Source: an uncultured Bacilli bacterium
GTDB taxonomy: Bacteria > Bacillota_I > Bacilli_A > RF39 > UBA660
Assembly: GCA_947598485.1 (NCBI GenBank)
Contig: CANQFJ010000010.1
Span: 1 to 49,884, forward strand
DNA: 49,884 bases
Direction of reading: 5' to 3'
Below the pieces are notes generated by a model that did not search any database, was not told where the DNA came from, and worked only from the letters and a program-made list of their open reading frames with translations. This document shows positions 42,425 to 49,884 of the stretch, one piece after another. Made by a program: the position numbers and the translations under genes. How positions within the stretch are numbered: the first letter of the stretch is position 1; each line of letters starts with the position of its first letter.

Positions 42425-43537
42425 ATGACTAGATTAAAGGACAATAAAATCTATTTATATATATTCATATTTTTTATTATAAGTGTTGTTAACTTATATA
42501 ATGCAAAATACTTAAATGAGCTATATAAATATTATTATATAAAACAAACTATATGGTATATCGCCGGTTTTATAACTATGATATTTTTTAGCAAAAGAAA
42601 TCTTAATTACATATTTAAATATGCCCCTTTTTTTTATTATGTCTTAAATATTTTGCTTTTATATCTTTTACTATTTGGTAATTCAATTAATAATATAAAA
42701 GCTTGGATTAGTATAGGCCCTATTAACTTTCAACCTAGTGAATTTATGAAACTAGCCCTAACACTTATGCTAATCAATGTTTTATGTAGTAAAGATAAAA
42801 AGTTTATTAAATTTATTAAGATGTTTATATATACTCTTATTCCCTCGATATTAGTATTTTTAGAGCCTGATACCGGAGCCATTATTTTTTATGTCTTAAT
42901 ATTTGTTATTATGTTATTTTTTCTTAAGCTAAAATGGTATTATTACCTTTTATTTTTAATTTTAGGAATTTCTTTAATAAGTTGCTTTATCTATTTATTT
43001 ATCTTTAATCAAGATTTACTAATTAAACTCATCGGTACATCTTTTTTCTACCGCGTTGATAGATTTATTAATTTTAGAACTAATAATTATCAACTAGATT
43101 TAGCTTTAATATCGATCTTTTCAGCACCACTTATAAGAAACGGCTTTAATGATATGGCCTTATATATCCCCGAGGGAGCTACCGATTTTATCTTTGCTTT
43201 TTCGATAGGAAACTTTGGTTTTATTTTAGCAATTATAATTATTATTTTATATGCTTTATTTATTATAGCTATTAACAAAATTATTAAAAAAAATCACAAC
43301 AAAAAAGCCCACTATTTAATAGTCAGCTTTAATTTAATGTTCGGCGTGCAAGTACTCATTAATATTCTTATGAATGTGGGACTTGTTCCTATCATTGGCA
43401 TTACTCTTCCCTTTCTTTCTTATGGTGGAAGTAGTATGCTCTTTTATTTTCTATATCTTGGTCTAATACTATCTTTAATTACCACATCGGATAATAATAA
43501 GAGTATGAATAGTTTCCATATGGATAGGCAGGATTAA
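42425..43537 (+). CDS. SEDS family peptidoglycan polymerase (FtsW/RodA/SpoVE)
   Basis: The 370-residue protein has about ten membrane segments and the SEDS landmarks: INNIKAWISIGPINFQPSEFMKLAL, LVFLEPDTGAIIFY with the catalytic Asp, and the late GLVPIIGITLPFLSYGGSSML. SEDS proteins polymerise lipid II with a class B PBP. One such PBP is encoded at 46081-48015. The sequence does not separate RodA (elongation), FtsW (division) and SpoVE (spore cortex). The last 59 bases overlap in antiparallel fashion the tail of the 43479-43706 gene. Confidence 0.9.
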   Translation: MTRLKDNKIYLYIFIFFIISVVNLYNAKYLNELYKYYYIKQTIWYIAGFITMIFFSKRNLNYIFKYAPFFYYVLNILLLYLLLFGNSINNIKAWISIGPINFQPSEFMKLALTLMLINVLCSKDKKFIKFIKMFIYTLIPSILVFLEPDTGAIIFYVLIFVIMLFFLKLKWYYYLLFLILGISLISCFIYLFIFNQDLLIKLIGTSFFYRVDRFINFRTNNYQLDLALISIFSAPLIRNGFNDMALYIPEGATDFIFAFSIGNFGFILAIIIIILYALFIIAINKIIKKNHNKKAHYLIVSFNLMFGVQVLINILMNVGLVPIIGITLPFLSYGGSSMLFYFLYLGLILSLITTSDNNKSMNSFHMDRQD

Positions 43538-43706
43538 ATCCTTGTGGATATCCTTGATATTGTGGTGCTACATTATAAATTGGTCTAGGTCTTGTTAAAC
43601 CTACCGCAGCACCTCCGGCAAGGCCTCCTAAAAGAAATGGAACAATGAAGCGATTATCCCCATAATTATTCATAGGATATCTATATCTATTATTATAATA
43701 GTTCAT
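43479..43706 (-). CDS. Small Tyr/Asn/Gly/Pro-rich protein
   Basis: The start at ATG 43706 has AAAGG upstream; a TTG three codons further out is less likely. The 75-residue product is MNYYNNRYRYPMNN..., has one Gly/Ala-rich apolar stretch (FIVPFLLGGLAGGAAVGL) and ends in Tyr- and Pro-rich repeats (PAYPYGNYSYSYYYPMW). Proteins of this look are common in spore-forming Firmicutes as spore-associated or surface proteins. That role is only suggested by composition. Its 3' end overlaps the SEDS gene on the other strand. Confidence 0.6.
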   Translation of the reverse strand: MNYYNNRYRYPMNNYGDNRFIVPFLLGGLAGGAAVGLTRPRPIYNVAPQYQGYPQGFNPAYPYGNYSYSYYYPMW

Positions 43707-43765
43707 ATATCTCAACCTTTCATTTTAAGATATGAAATATTAATAATACCGCTTAATTTAATAGC

Positions 43766-44992
43766 CTACTTAAGTGTTCCTAAGAAATAATTCTTTTTAC
43801 CCTTTTTAATAAGTAGAACTTTGTCTTCAATTAAATCTTCTTTCTTAATAACTCTTTCTAAGTTAGTTTCTTTAACACCATTAATACTTATAGCATTACC
43901 AGAGACCATTTCTCTAGCTTCCCTTTTGGAAGAACATATCTTAGCATTTACTAAAGTATCAACAATATTTAAGTCAAGTTCTATAGTAAAATGAGGCACA
44001 TCTTTAAACTGAGTTGTTAAGAAATCAGCACTTAGATTAAGAACATCGCCTGAGAATAAACTTTCCGCTTGTTTTACAGCCTTTTCATATTCTTCAGCTC
44101 CATGTAAGTCCGTGATTATTTCTTTAGCTAAAGCTTTTTGCGCAATTCTTTTTTCCGGGCAGGCCAAATGTTCTTTTTCAATATTTTCTATTTCCTCAGG
44201 AGTTAAAAAAGTAAGCATCTTTAAATAAGAAATAATCATTGAATCTTCAAGATTAATAAAATATTGATATAATTCAAAACTAGAAGTTTTATTTTTATCA
44301 AGCCATAAAGCATTACCTTCGGTCTTACCAAATTTCTTGCCATTTGAATCAGTTACTAAAGGCATAACCATACCATAAGCTTCTTTATCAAGTTTCTTAC
44401 GAATAAGTTCAATACCAGAAGTAATATTACCCCATTGATCGGAACCGGCGACTTGTAAAGTACAACCATAATTTTCATATAAGTGTAAGAAGTCTAAGGC
44501 TTGTAAAATCATATAAGAAAATTCCGCATAAGTAATACCAGTTTCAAGTCTAGATTTTACTTTATCTTTAGCAAGCATATAATTGACATTAAAGTATTTA
44601 CCATAATCTCTTAAGAAATCCAGAATATTGATATCTTTAGTCCAATCATAATTATTTACTACTTCAAAGCCAAATATTTCTTTAGCTTGTTTAGTAAGGC
44701 CTTCGATATTATGAGCTACCTCTTCATAAGTAATCATTGGTCTTTCACTATCAGGTTTAGGATCCCCAATAAGACCAGTGGCTCCCCCGATTAATAAAAT
44801 AGGTCTATGACCATGTTTAGCTAATCTTTTGCTAATTAAAAATGATGAATAATGGCCTATATGCATTGAATCAGCAGTAGGATCAGTTCCTATATAAAAA
44901 GTAAGACCTCCATTATTTAACTTATCAATTAAATCAGGACTACTGATATCTTGAATAAGTCCTCGCCATTTTAATTCTTCATAAAGTGTCAT
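43766..44992 (-). CDS. tyrS: Tyrosine--tRNA ligase
   Basis: The start is at ATG 44992, with AAAGGAGC upstream. The 408-residue protein has the class I HIGH motif (DSMHIGHYSS at residues 41-50), GGATGLIGDPK, the tRNA- and Tyr-binding LQVAGSDQWGNI, the KMSKS-like KFGKTEGNALW near residue 222, and a C-terminal S4 domain (AKICSSKREAREMVSGNAI). It charges tRNA-Tyr. A T-box leader and its promoter precede it. Confidence 0.96.
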   Translation of the reverse strand: MTLYEELKWRGLIQDISSPDLIDKLNNGGLTFYIGTDPTADSMHIGHYSSFLISKRLAKHGHRPILLIGGATGLIGDPKPDSERPMITYEEVAHNIEGLTKQAKEIFGFEVVNNYDWTKDINILDFLRDYGKYFNVNYMLAKDKVKSRLETGITYAEFSYMILQALDFLHLYENYGCTLQVAGSDQWGNITSGIELIRKKLDKEAYGMVMPLVTDSNGKKFGKTEGNALWLDKNKTSSFELYQYFINLEDSMIISYLKMLTFLTPEEIENIEKEHLACPEKRIAQKALAKEIITDLHGAEEYEKAVKQAESLFSGDVLNLSADFLTTQFKDVPHFTIELDLNIVDTLVNAKICSSKREAREMVSGNAISINGVKETNLERVIKKEDLIEDKVLLIKKGKKNYFLGTLK

Positions 44993-45014
44993 ATAAATGC
45001 TCCTTTCCAAAGAA

Positions 45015-45143
45015 AAATCTCATAACATATAAGGACGAGATATTCTCGCGGTACCACCTTACTTTATGAGATTTCATACACTTAATTGTTAACGCCAACT
45101 ACGATTTGAAATGAGAAGTTGTAAATTTCTCTTAACTTCAATT
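45015..45143 (-). promoter_or_regulatory. T-box leader (tyrosine) of tyrS with a short 5' domain
   Basis: On the minus strand an antiterminator (AAGG, bulge TGGTACC, GCGAGA/TCTCGT, CCTT; 45031-45060) competes with a terminator whose 11-bp stem (AAATCTCATAA / TTATGAGATTT; 45015-45025 and 45064-45074) leads into a T run. Only ~70 bases separate the predicted transcription start from the terminator's 5' arm. In them GAGAAATTTACAACTTCTC offers TAC (Tyr) as specifier in a small hairpin loop. Confidence 0.85.
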
Positions 45144-45149
45144 GTTATC

Positions 45150-45178
45150 ATTATAATTAATATTTATTTAAAATGCAA
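45150..45178 (-). promoter_or_regulatory. Sigma-A promoter of tyrS
   Basis: On the minus strand TTGCAT (45173-45178) and TATAAT (45150-45155) are 17 bases apart. It fixes the 5' end of the T-box leader near 45143. Confidence 0.78.
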
Positions 45179-45189
45179 GTATAAAAAAA

Positions 45190-45207
45190 GCAAGATTTTT
45201 GCCTTGC
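45190..45207 (-). terminator. Terminator after efp
   Basis: GCAAG / CTTGC stem with an 8-base loop followed by seven T on the minus strand. Confidence 0.82.
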
Positions 45208-45231
45208 CTCTTAATTACGTAAAATATATTA

Positions 45232-45792
45232 CTATGCTCTTGAAGAATATTTACCATCTTTAGTAGAGATAATAATTTTTTCACCTTGATTTATGAACAT
45301 AGGTACTTTAACTACATATCCAGTTTCAATTGTTGCATCTTTTTGCGCATTATTTGTTGTATTTCCTTTTACAGCAGGTTCAGTAGCTACAACTTCATAT
45401 TCAACTTTTTCAGGTAATGTTACTCCTAAAATTTCACCATTATAGAAATCAATTTGAATATCTAGTCCCTCTTTAATAAATGGTTTTTCATCTTTAAGTT
45501 TATCACCACTTACTTCGATTTGTTCATAAGTTTCATTATTCATAAATGTATAAGTATCTCCTGAAGCATATAAGAATTGAACATTTACTTTATCTACATG
45601 AGCTTTAGTAATTTTGATATTAGTATTAAAAGTATTTTCAGTAGTAGAACCCGTTCTTAGATTTTTTAATTTAATTCTAACAAAAGCAGGACCCTTACCT
45701 GGTTTTACATGTTGAAATTCTTGGATAACGTATAAGTTACCATCCATTTCAATAGTCATTCCATTTTTAATATCATTAATATTAATTTGCAT
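45232..45792 (-). CDS. efp: Elongation factor P
   Basis: The 186-residue protein is full length, with the KOW-like N-domain (MQININDIKNGMTIEMDGNLY in part) and the acceptor loop PGKGPAFVR, Lys33 being the position that is modified in many bacteria. Domains II and III follow (FLYASGDTYTFMNNETYEQI; NTTNNAQKDATIETGYVVKVPMF in part). EF-P relieves ribosome stalling at proline runs. The PGKG loop is of the Bacillus type, where Lys receives 5-aminopentanol rather than beta-lysine, which fits the YmfI-YnbB-like pair at 40-42 kb. It follows rpmG by 15 bases. Confidence 0.96.
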   Translation of the reverse strand: MQININDIKNGMTIEMDGNLYVIQEFQHVKPGKGPAFVRIKLKNLRTGSTTENTFNTNIKITKAHVDKVNVQFLYASGDTYTFMNNETYEQIEVSGDKLKDEKPFIKEGLDIQIDFYNGEILGVTLPEKVEYEVVATEPAVKGNTTNNAQKDATIETGYVVKVPMFINQGEKIIISTKDGKYSSRA

Positions 45793-45807
45793 AATATGTT
45801 AAGCCTC

Positions 45808-45972
45808 CTATTTCTTTTCTTTTGCTATTGTATGTTTACGACAATTTGAACAATATCTCTTAAGTTCCATTTTTTCTGGATGATTTTTTTTATTTTTGTT
45901 TATAGGGCGAAGCTCTTTACCACACTCACTACATCTAGTTGTAACATATTGTCTATTCTCATTTTTAGCCAT
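45808..45972 (-). CDS. rpmG: 50S ribosomal protein L33
   Basis: A 54-residue frame from ATG 45972 to TAG 45808 encodes a typical L33: MAKNENRQYVTTRCSECGKE, a basic middle (INKNKKNHPEKMELKRY) and CSNCRKHTIAKEKK. Two CxxC pairs form a zinc ribbon (the zinc-binding C+ type). AAAGGAGG precedes the ATG. It is the first gene of an operon with efp, a grouping that is not the usual one for L33. Confidence 0.95.
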   Translation of the reverse strand: MAKNENRQYVTTRCSECGKELRPINKNKKNHPEKMELKRYCSNCRKHTIAKEKK

Positions 45973-46003
45973 AATTAAACTGCCTCCTTTTTTGGTCGCT
46001 CTT

Positions 46004-46032
46004 ATTATATCAATTAATTACAACTTTAGCAA
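46004..46032 (-). promoter_or_regulatory. Sigma-A promoter of rpmG-efp
   Basis: On the minus strand TTGCTA (46027-46032) and TATAAT (46004-46009) are separated by 17 bases, 31 bases before the rpmG start. Confidence 0.78.
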
Positions 46033-46080
46033 ATATATTCCTATATTTTTACGCAATATAACTTTTTATTTGCCAATAAA

Positions 46081-48015
46081 TTAAGCAAGAGTATCTAAAT
46101 AAGCTGTTATTTCTCTACTTATTTTGGCAGGCATATAGTATATATAGTCACTACTAGCTCCGGCAAAAGAGATATTGGGAGACAATATAAGAAAGCTATA
46201 CTTCGGATTATCATAAGGATAGTAAGAACCTATAGTTAAAGTAATAGTTTCTGTATCAATTACGCCATCATTATCAGAATCTAAAAAAGATTCACTTGTT
46301 CCTGTTTTTCCTGCACCATTAAACTTGGAATCCATATATCCCCAACCGGTTCCTCCAGATTCCATTACAGCTTTAAATCCCCTTTTTATAAGCTCTATGT
46401 CATTATTATCTATATCAACTTTTTCTTTTACTTCATATTTGTTTTGCCATATTATTTTATCATTGGCATTTTTTATGTATGAAACTAAACTGGGAGCTTT
46501 TCTATTTCCAGCCATAGCAATCGTATTAATGTAAGTCATAATCTGCATAGGTGTGTATGTATCATATTGGCCTATCGCTAGGTTTAAAAGTAAATCACCA
46601 CTTATTTTTTGGCCTTTTTGCCCTTGAGCCTCTCCAGGTAGATCGATGCCGGTTTTAATTCCTAAGCCATATGAAGATAACATTTTACGATAAATATCAA
46701 ATTCTTTTTCCGTTACATCTAAAAACATACCAGGTATATATTCATTACCGGTTAAATGTAAAGCAATAAGAAACTGATAATAGTTTGAACTATATTTTAA
46801 CGCTGTTATAGCATTAATATATCCTAGAGATTTAAACGAGCATTTCGCAGGTTGATAAGCCAGTTTAATACATCCGTCAAGTATATATTCATCGGGATTA
46901 ATGAGTCCATATTTATAACCTACAGAAATTGTGGCTCCTTTTACAACCGATCCAACTGTATAAGAAGAAGTTATTGTCGATACATTAATATCATTAAACA
47001 TACCATCTTTTAGATATCTTTTACCTATTAAAGCAATTATCTCAGAAGTATTAGGATTTGTTAAAATCAAATAAGTATCATTTAAATAATTAGTGTTGGG
47101 CATTAATTTAGCAAGAGCTATATTACTTTCCACAATGTTTTCTAACTCTTTTTGAATATTAATATCTATTGATAAATATAAATCATTGCCTTTTACCATC
47201 GGAGATATCTCGGTTAGGGAATAATCTTCATTAACTAGATATTTAGCCTTTGTACCTTTTAAATAGTCTTCATAATAGGCCTCTAAAAAGGAGTTTCCAA
47301 CCTCATCATCTAAATTATAACCTTTATCTAAATATTTGTCTTTTTCTTCAAAAGTTATTTTACCAACAGTTCCAAAAACATCTTTTAAAACATTACCATA
47401 AGGATAGTATCTTTTATATCCAGTTTCAACACTAATGCCAGGAATATCCTCCCTAATTATTTCATCAACAAGTTTATTGTCAGCCTCTTTAACAATTATC
47501 TTGCTTTCATAAGGAAACCCTTTTGACATAGTGCTATATATTTTAGCCAAACTTTTTTCTTCGGCTGATAAAGTATCTTTTAAAGCTAATATTTTTTCAT
47601 TAATAACATCTTCCTTTTGGATTTTTCTTTCATCAATTAATCTTCTTTCTTCATCAGTTAATAATTCATCTGTATCATAGTAATCATTATAATATATAAT
47701 AATATCATTATCAGATGCATTGTCATCAAAAATATATTTACTAATTTTTTCTGCTGAATTTTTTATATCAATTCCTTTTTGATATTTAAAAACGATATTT
47801 TTTATAGCTATATTATCTACTAGAACGTTACCATTGCGATCAAGTATTCTTCCTCGCACAGGATTACCTAATTCAACTATTTTATTAGTTTTAAGGAGTA
47901 ATTTTTGTTCATAAATATTATGCCTATTTATATAAATTATAATCATATAACTTAAAAGGCTTATAAATATTCCTAAAACAACTATTTTATAGATATTACT
48001 AAACTTATTCATCAT
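46081..48015 (-). CDS. Class B penicillin-binding protein (transpeptidase)
   Basis: The 644-residue protein has an N-terminal membrane anchor (about residues 10-28), the dimerisation domain (GNPVRGRILDRNGNVLVDN) and a transpeptidase domain with SVVK (GSVVKG near residue 355), SSN (KYSSNYYQF near 407) and KTGT (GAGKTGTSES near 568). It crosslinks peptidoglycan, paired with a SEDS polymerase such as the one at 42425. PBP2, FtsI-like or SpoVD roles cannot be told apart; no C-terminal PASTA domain is present. Just after KTGT it carries DSDNDGVIDTE, a calcium-binding-loop pattern. Confidence 0.92.
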   Translation of the reverse strand: MMNKFSNIYKIVVLGIFISLLSYMIIIYINRHNIYEQKLLLKTNKIVELGNPVRGRILDRNGNVLVDNIAIKNIVFKYQKGIDIKNSAEKISKYIFDDNASDNDIIIYYNDYYDTDELLTDEERRLIDERKIQKEDVINEKILALKDTLSAEEKSLAKIYSTMSKGFPYESKIIVKEADNKLVDEIIREDIPGISVETGYKRYYPYGNVLKDVFGTVGKITFEEKDKYLDKGYNLDDEVGNSFLEAYYEDYLKGTKAKYLVNEDYSLTEISPMVKGNDLYLSIDINIQKELENIVESNIALAKLMPNTNYLNDTYLILTNPNTSEIIALIGKRYLKDGMFNDINVSTITSSYTVGSVVKGATISVGYKYGLINPDEYILDGCIKLAYQPAKCSFKSLGYINAITALKYSSNYYQFLIALHLTGNEYIPGMFLDVTEKEFDIYRKMLSSYGLGIKTGIDLPGEAQGQKGQKISGDLLLNLAIGQYDTYTPMQIMTYINTIAMAGNRKAPSLVSYIKNANDKIIWQNKYEVKEKVDIDNNDIELIKRGFKAVMESGGTGWGYMDSKFNGAGKTGTSESFLDSDNDGVIDTETITLTIGSYYPYDNPKYSFLILSPNISFAGASSDYIYYMPAKISREITAYLDTLA

Positions 48016-48065
48016 TATTAGTATTATTTAATTAAGTTAATTCATACACTTTAATGGGTGATAAA

Positions 48066-48326
48066 ATGTTTAATATGGTTGATAAATTTATGCAAAATTT
48101 AACTGCGGAACAAGTAGATAATTTTGCTAAAAGTAAAAATGTAATTTTAAGTAACGAAGAATTAAGTTTCACATATACTTTCGTCAAAAAAAATTACAAA
48201 GAAATTCTTAAAAATCCTTCTTTATTTGACATAGATAGATACCAAAATAAATATTCTGCAGAAAATTTTAAGAAAATAAAAAAGGTATATATAGAATACC
48301 TTTCCAAATATAAATCTTTATTTTAA
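48066..48326 (+). CDS. DUF2624-like (YqfT) small protein
   Basis: The start is at ATG 48066, with GGTGAT six bases before it. The 86-residue product is helical and charged: MVDKFMQNLTAEQVDNFAKS, VILSNEELSFTYTFVKKNYKEIL. This resembles DUF2624/YqfT of Bacillus, which in B. subtilis lies next to the endonuclease IV gene, as here. The match is moderate. Its last nine bases overlap the 3' end of the nfo gene on the other strand, and the nfo terminator lies inside this coding sequence. Confidence 0.68.
   Translation: MFNMVDKFMQNLTAEQVDNFAKSKNVILSNEELSFTYTFVKKNYKEILKNPSLFDIDRYQNKYSAENFKKIKKVYIEYLSKYKSLF
48282..48302 (-). terminator. Terminator of nfo located inside the YqfT-like gene
   Basis: AAGGTAT / ATACCTT stem with a 7-base loop followed by T-rich sequence on the minus strand, beyond the nfo stop and within the convergent gene. 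Confidence 0.7.
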
Positions 48327-49190
48327 AACATCTTCTTTTAGGTGTTCATTAAACTTCTTCTCTAATATAGCTTTAATTTCATAATAATAAGGAGCATGGT
48401 CTTCAATATAAGGTGTTTCTAATATTTTAGGAACATCTTTTAATCTGGAATTATAAGCTACATTTATTAATGTATCAAATCCTATAGTACCATAACCTAT
48501 ATTCGCATGACGATCTTTATGAGAGCCTAAGGGATTTAAACTATCATTTAAATGAAGACATTTTATTTTATCTAAACCTATTTCTTTATCAAAATCATCT
48601 AAATATTTATCAAATAAAGAAATATCTACTCCTGAATCGTTTAAATGGCATGTATCAAGACAAACACCAACTTTATTTTTATATATCACGCCATTTAATA
48701 TTTGCTTTATCTCTGTTAAGTTTATACCATATTCAGTACCTTTACCAGCCATTGTTTCTAACAAAATCATAACTTTAGTATCATTATCAACAACTTCATT
48801 TAAGCCATCACAAATATTTTGTAAAGCTTTTTCTCTCGTTTCAAGAACACAACTTCCCGGATGTAAAACTAAATAAGAAACTCCTAAAAGCTCACATCTT
48901 TTTAACTCTTCTTTTAGAAAATTAACACTAAATTCCCAAGCTTCAATTTTAGCTTTATTCGCTAAATTTATAATATAAGGAGCATGGCAAATGACATTTT
49001 TCATTTCAATATTATTACTATCAATTAATTCATGGGCTTTTTTTACATCGTCTAAATCAATAGCTTTTCGAATAGAGTTTTGTGGTGCACCAGTGTAAAA
49101 CATAAAAGCATTAGCCCCATAACTTAAAGTTTGTTTTACACAACCATACATCCCATCTTTTCCATAATTAACATGTGATCCTATTATCAT
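48318..49190 (-). CDS. nfo: Endonuclease IV (apurinic/apyrimidinic endonuclease)
   Basis: The start is taken at ATG 49190 with AAGGATAT upstream, giving IIGSHVNYGKDGMYG at the N-terminus as in the family; the longer frame adds a non-homologous leader. The 290-residue TIM-barrel enzyme has the zinc ligands in ICHAPYIINLA, YLVLHPGS, LLETMAGKG, VCLDTCHLNDSG, LHLNDS and GSHKDRHANIGYG. It cuts DNA 5' to abasic sites in base excision repair. Its 3' end overlaps the YqfT-like gene tail to tail. Confidence 0.95.
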   Translation of the reverse strand: MIIGSHVNYGKDGMYGCVKQTLSYGANAFMFYTGAPQNSIRKAIDLDDVKKAHELIDSNNIEMKNVICHAPYIINLANKAKIEAWEFSVNFLKEELKRCELLGVSYLVLHPGSCVLETREKALQNICDGLNEVVDNDTKVMILLETMAGKGTEYGINLTEIKQILNGVIYKNKVGVCLDTCHLNDSGVDISLFDKYLDDFDKEIGLDKIKCLHLNDSLNPLGSHKDRHANIGYGTIGFDTLINVAYNSRLKDVPKILETPYIEDHAPYYYEIKAILEKKFNEHLKEDVLK

Positions 49191-49227
49191 AATTATATCC
49201 TTACTACAAGTAAATTTTATCATAAAA

Positions 49228-49249
49228 AAAGTAATATTGCTATTACTTT
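49228..49249 (-). terminator. Terminator overlapping the end of the pilin-like gene
   Basis: AAAGTAATA / TATTACTTT, a 9-bp stem with a 4-base loop followed by seven T on the minus strand. It begins inside the last codons of the pilin-like gene. Confidence 0.82.
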
Positions 49250-49770
49250 GCTACGTGACAGCCACCAGAACTTGTACAAACTATGCCGTCACTATATTTA
49301 GTTTTAAAATTGGCCTCACTTGATTCACCACAAAATGCTGAAGCAGTTGAGCCATTTTTTGCTTGTTCATAATCATATGCATCTGGAGACATACCATCAA
49401 ATACATACATTCCATTGGATAGCCAAAACGTATATTTATACTTCTTGGTACTAGAGTCATAAGCAACCAATACTGAGCCCGTATAATCGTTTAAATAACC
49501 TTTTTCAAAATATTGATGATCATTTAAGTATTCCAATGAAAAACACACTGTACTTGTGGATTCTATGACATTTGGTGCTTTCATTTGTTCTAGTTGAAAA
49601 GCATCTTTAGCAGCTTCTACTAACTGAAGTCCTTCTTCACCTAAGGCACCTTTTCTGGTTCTAGTCATCATTGGTCCTACGGCTGTTACAGACATCGCCA
49701 TAATCATAGCAATAATTGCTCTTACGGTCAAAAATTCAACTAATGTAAACCCCCTATTATTATTCTTCAC
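49243..49770 (-). CDS. Type IV pilin-like (prepilin N-terminal motif) protein
   Basis: The start is placed at GTG 49770, six bases after GAGGTGAC; a longer frame begins in the -10 region. The 175-residue product has the short basic leader and cleavage motif NNNRGFTLVEF followed by a hydrophobic helix (LTVRAIIAMIMAMSVTAVG). It is thus processed by a prepilin peptidase at G/F and assembled as a type IV or competence-type pseudopilin. The usual E5 is present (FTLVE). The C-terminal part has cysteines (FCGESS; VCTSSGGCHVAK) that may form a disulfide loop. Its promoter is at 49791-49819. No assembly ATPase is in the window. Confidence 0.85.
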   Translation of the reverse strand: MKNNNRGFTLVEFLTVRAIIAMIMAMSVTAVGPMMTRTRKGALGEEGLQLVEAAKDAFQLEQMKAPNVIESTSTVCFSLEYLNDHQYFEKGYLNDYTGSVLVAYDSSTKKYKYTFWLSNGMYVFDGMSPDAYDYEQAKNGSTASAFCGESSEANFKTKYSDGIVCTSSGGCHVAK

Positions 49771-49790
49771 TAAAGTCACCTCTATTATTG

Positions 49791-49819
49791 ATACTAGCAC
49801 AAAGCACTATTTTTTTCAA
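49791..49819 (-). promoter_or_regulatory. Promoter of the pilin-like gene
   Basis: On the minus strand TTGAAA (49814-49819) and TAGTAT (49791-49796) are 17 bases apart, and the -10 has a TGn extension. The remaining bases to the window end hold no gene that I can support. Confidence 0.72.
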
Positions 49820-49884
49820 CGCAAAATCCTTAGTAGCCATCATGTGAAAACAATAATCTGCTATTGGTATAATTGTTCCAATAA

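Overview
The window is a low-GC (strongly A+T-rich) bacterial chromosome segment from a Gram-positive lineage, most likely an uncultured Bacilli/Erysipelotrichia-type Firmicute. The evidence is: a type VII secretion (T7SS) locus of the Firmicutes kind (EssC, YukD, WXG100 pairs, DUF4176), T-box leaders, SD-led genes often with AGGTGAT or GGAGG, a CotY/CotZ-type spore coat protein behind a sigma-K-like promoter, and peptidoglycan genes (MurD, SEDS, class B PBP), so the cell has a wall. TGA is used as stop. The species cannot be named from sequence alone. Almost all genes lie on the minus strand; no rRNA, tRNA, IS element, phage or CRISPR array was seen.

Layout. 1-0.9 kb: two small membrane-anchored proteins, the first cut by the window edge. 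1-6.3 kb: GH3 hydrolase, ABC-F ATPase, membrane thioredoxin-like protein, small membrane proteins, DUF4186. 6.3-13.4 kb: a metal-ion region with an HMA metallochaperone, a CDF exporter ending in six histidines, a P2-type cation ATPase and a second CDF, plus an unclassified structured RNA (about 300 nt, own promoter and terminator) just upstream of the first CDF. 13.5-24.3 kb: the T7SS locus, with two paralogous WXG100 pairs, a DUF4176 protein, a large Pro/Gly/Asp-rich protein, a helical 161-aa protein, YukD, EssC and a bitopic membrane protein. No recognisable EsaA, EssA or EssB is present. 24.4-28.2 kb: dNMP-kinase-like gene, short AlaS and MurD behind an alanine T-box. 28.3-32.4 kb: membrane proteins, YihY/BrkB and a periplasmic-sensor GGDEF protein with a degenerate active site. 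32.5-37.5 kb: PcrA, nucleotidyltransferase and LigA. 37.6-40 kb: unknown anchored protein, CotY/Z protein, a membrane-anchored EIIB-like protein, a zinc-ribbon membrane protein and a region with duplicated terminators and two covarying hairpins. 40-42 kb: a SDR-PLP enzyme pair resembling YmfI-YnbB, the EF-P modification enzymes of Bacillus. 42-46 kb: SEDS protein, TyrS (T-box), EF-P and L33. 46-49.9 kb: class B PBP, DUF2624-like protein, endonuclease IV and a type IV pilin-like protein.

How they fit together. Housekeeping modules (wall synthesis, DNA repair, translation) surround two accessory blocks: metal export and T7SS. EF-P and its presumed modification enzymes lie within 6 kb of each other. 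Two aminoacyl-tRNA synthetases are under T-box control; the tyrosine leader has an unusually short 5' part. The most interesting items are the reduced T7SS with duplicated WXG100 pairs, the unclassified RNA before the CDF exporter, the putative EF-P modification operon, the EIIB-like protein with a displaced cysteine, and a pair of intergenic hairpins with compensatory stem changes.
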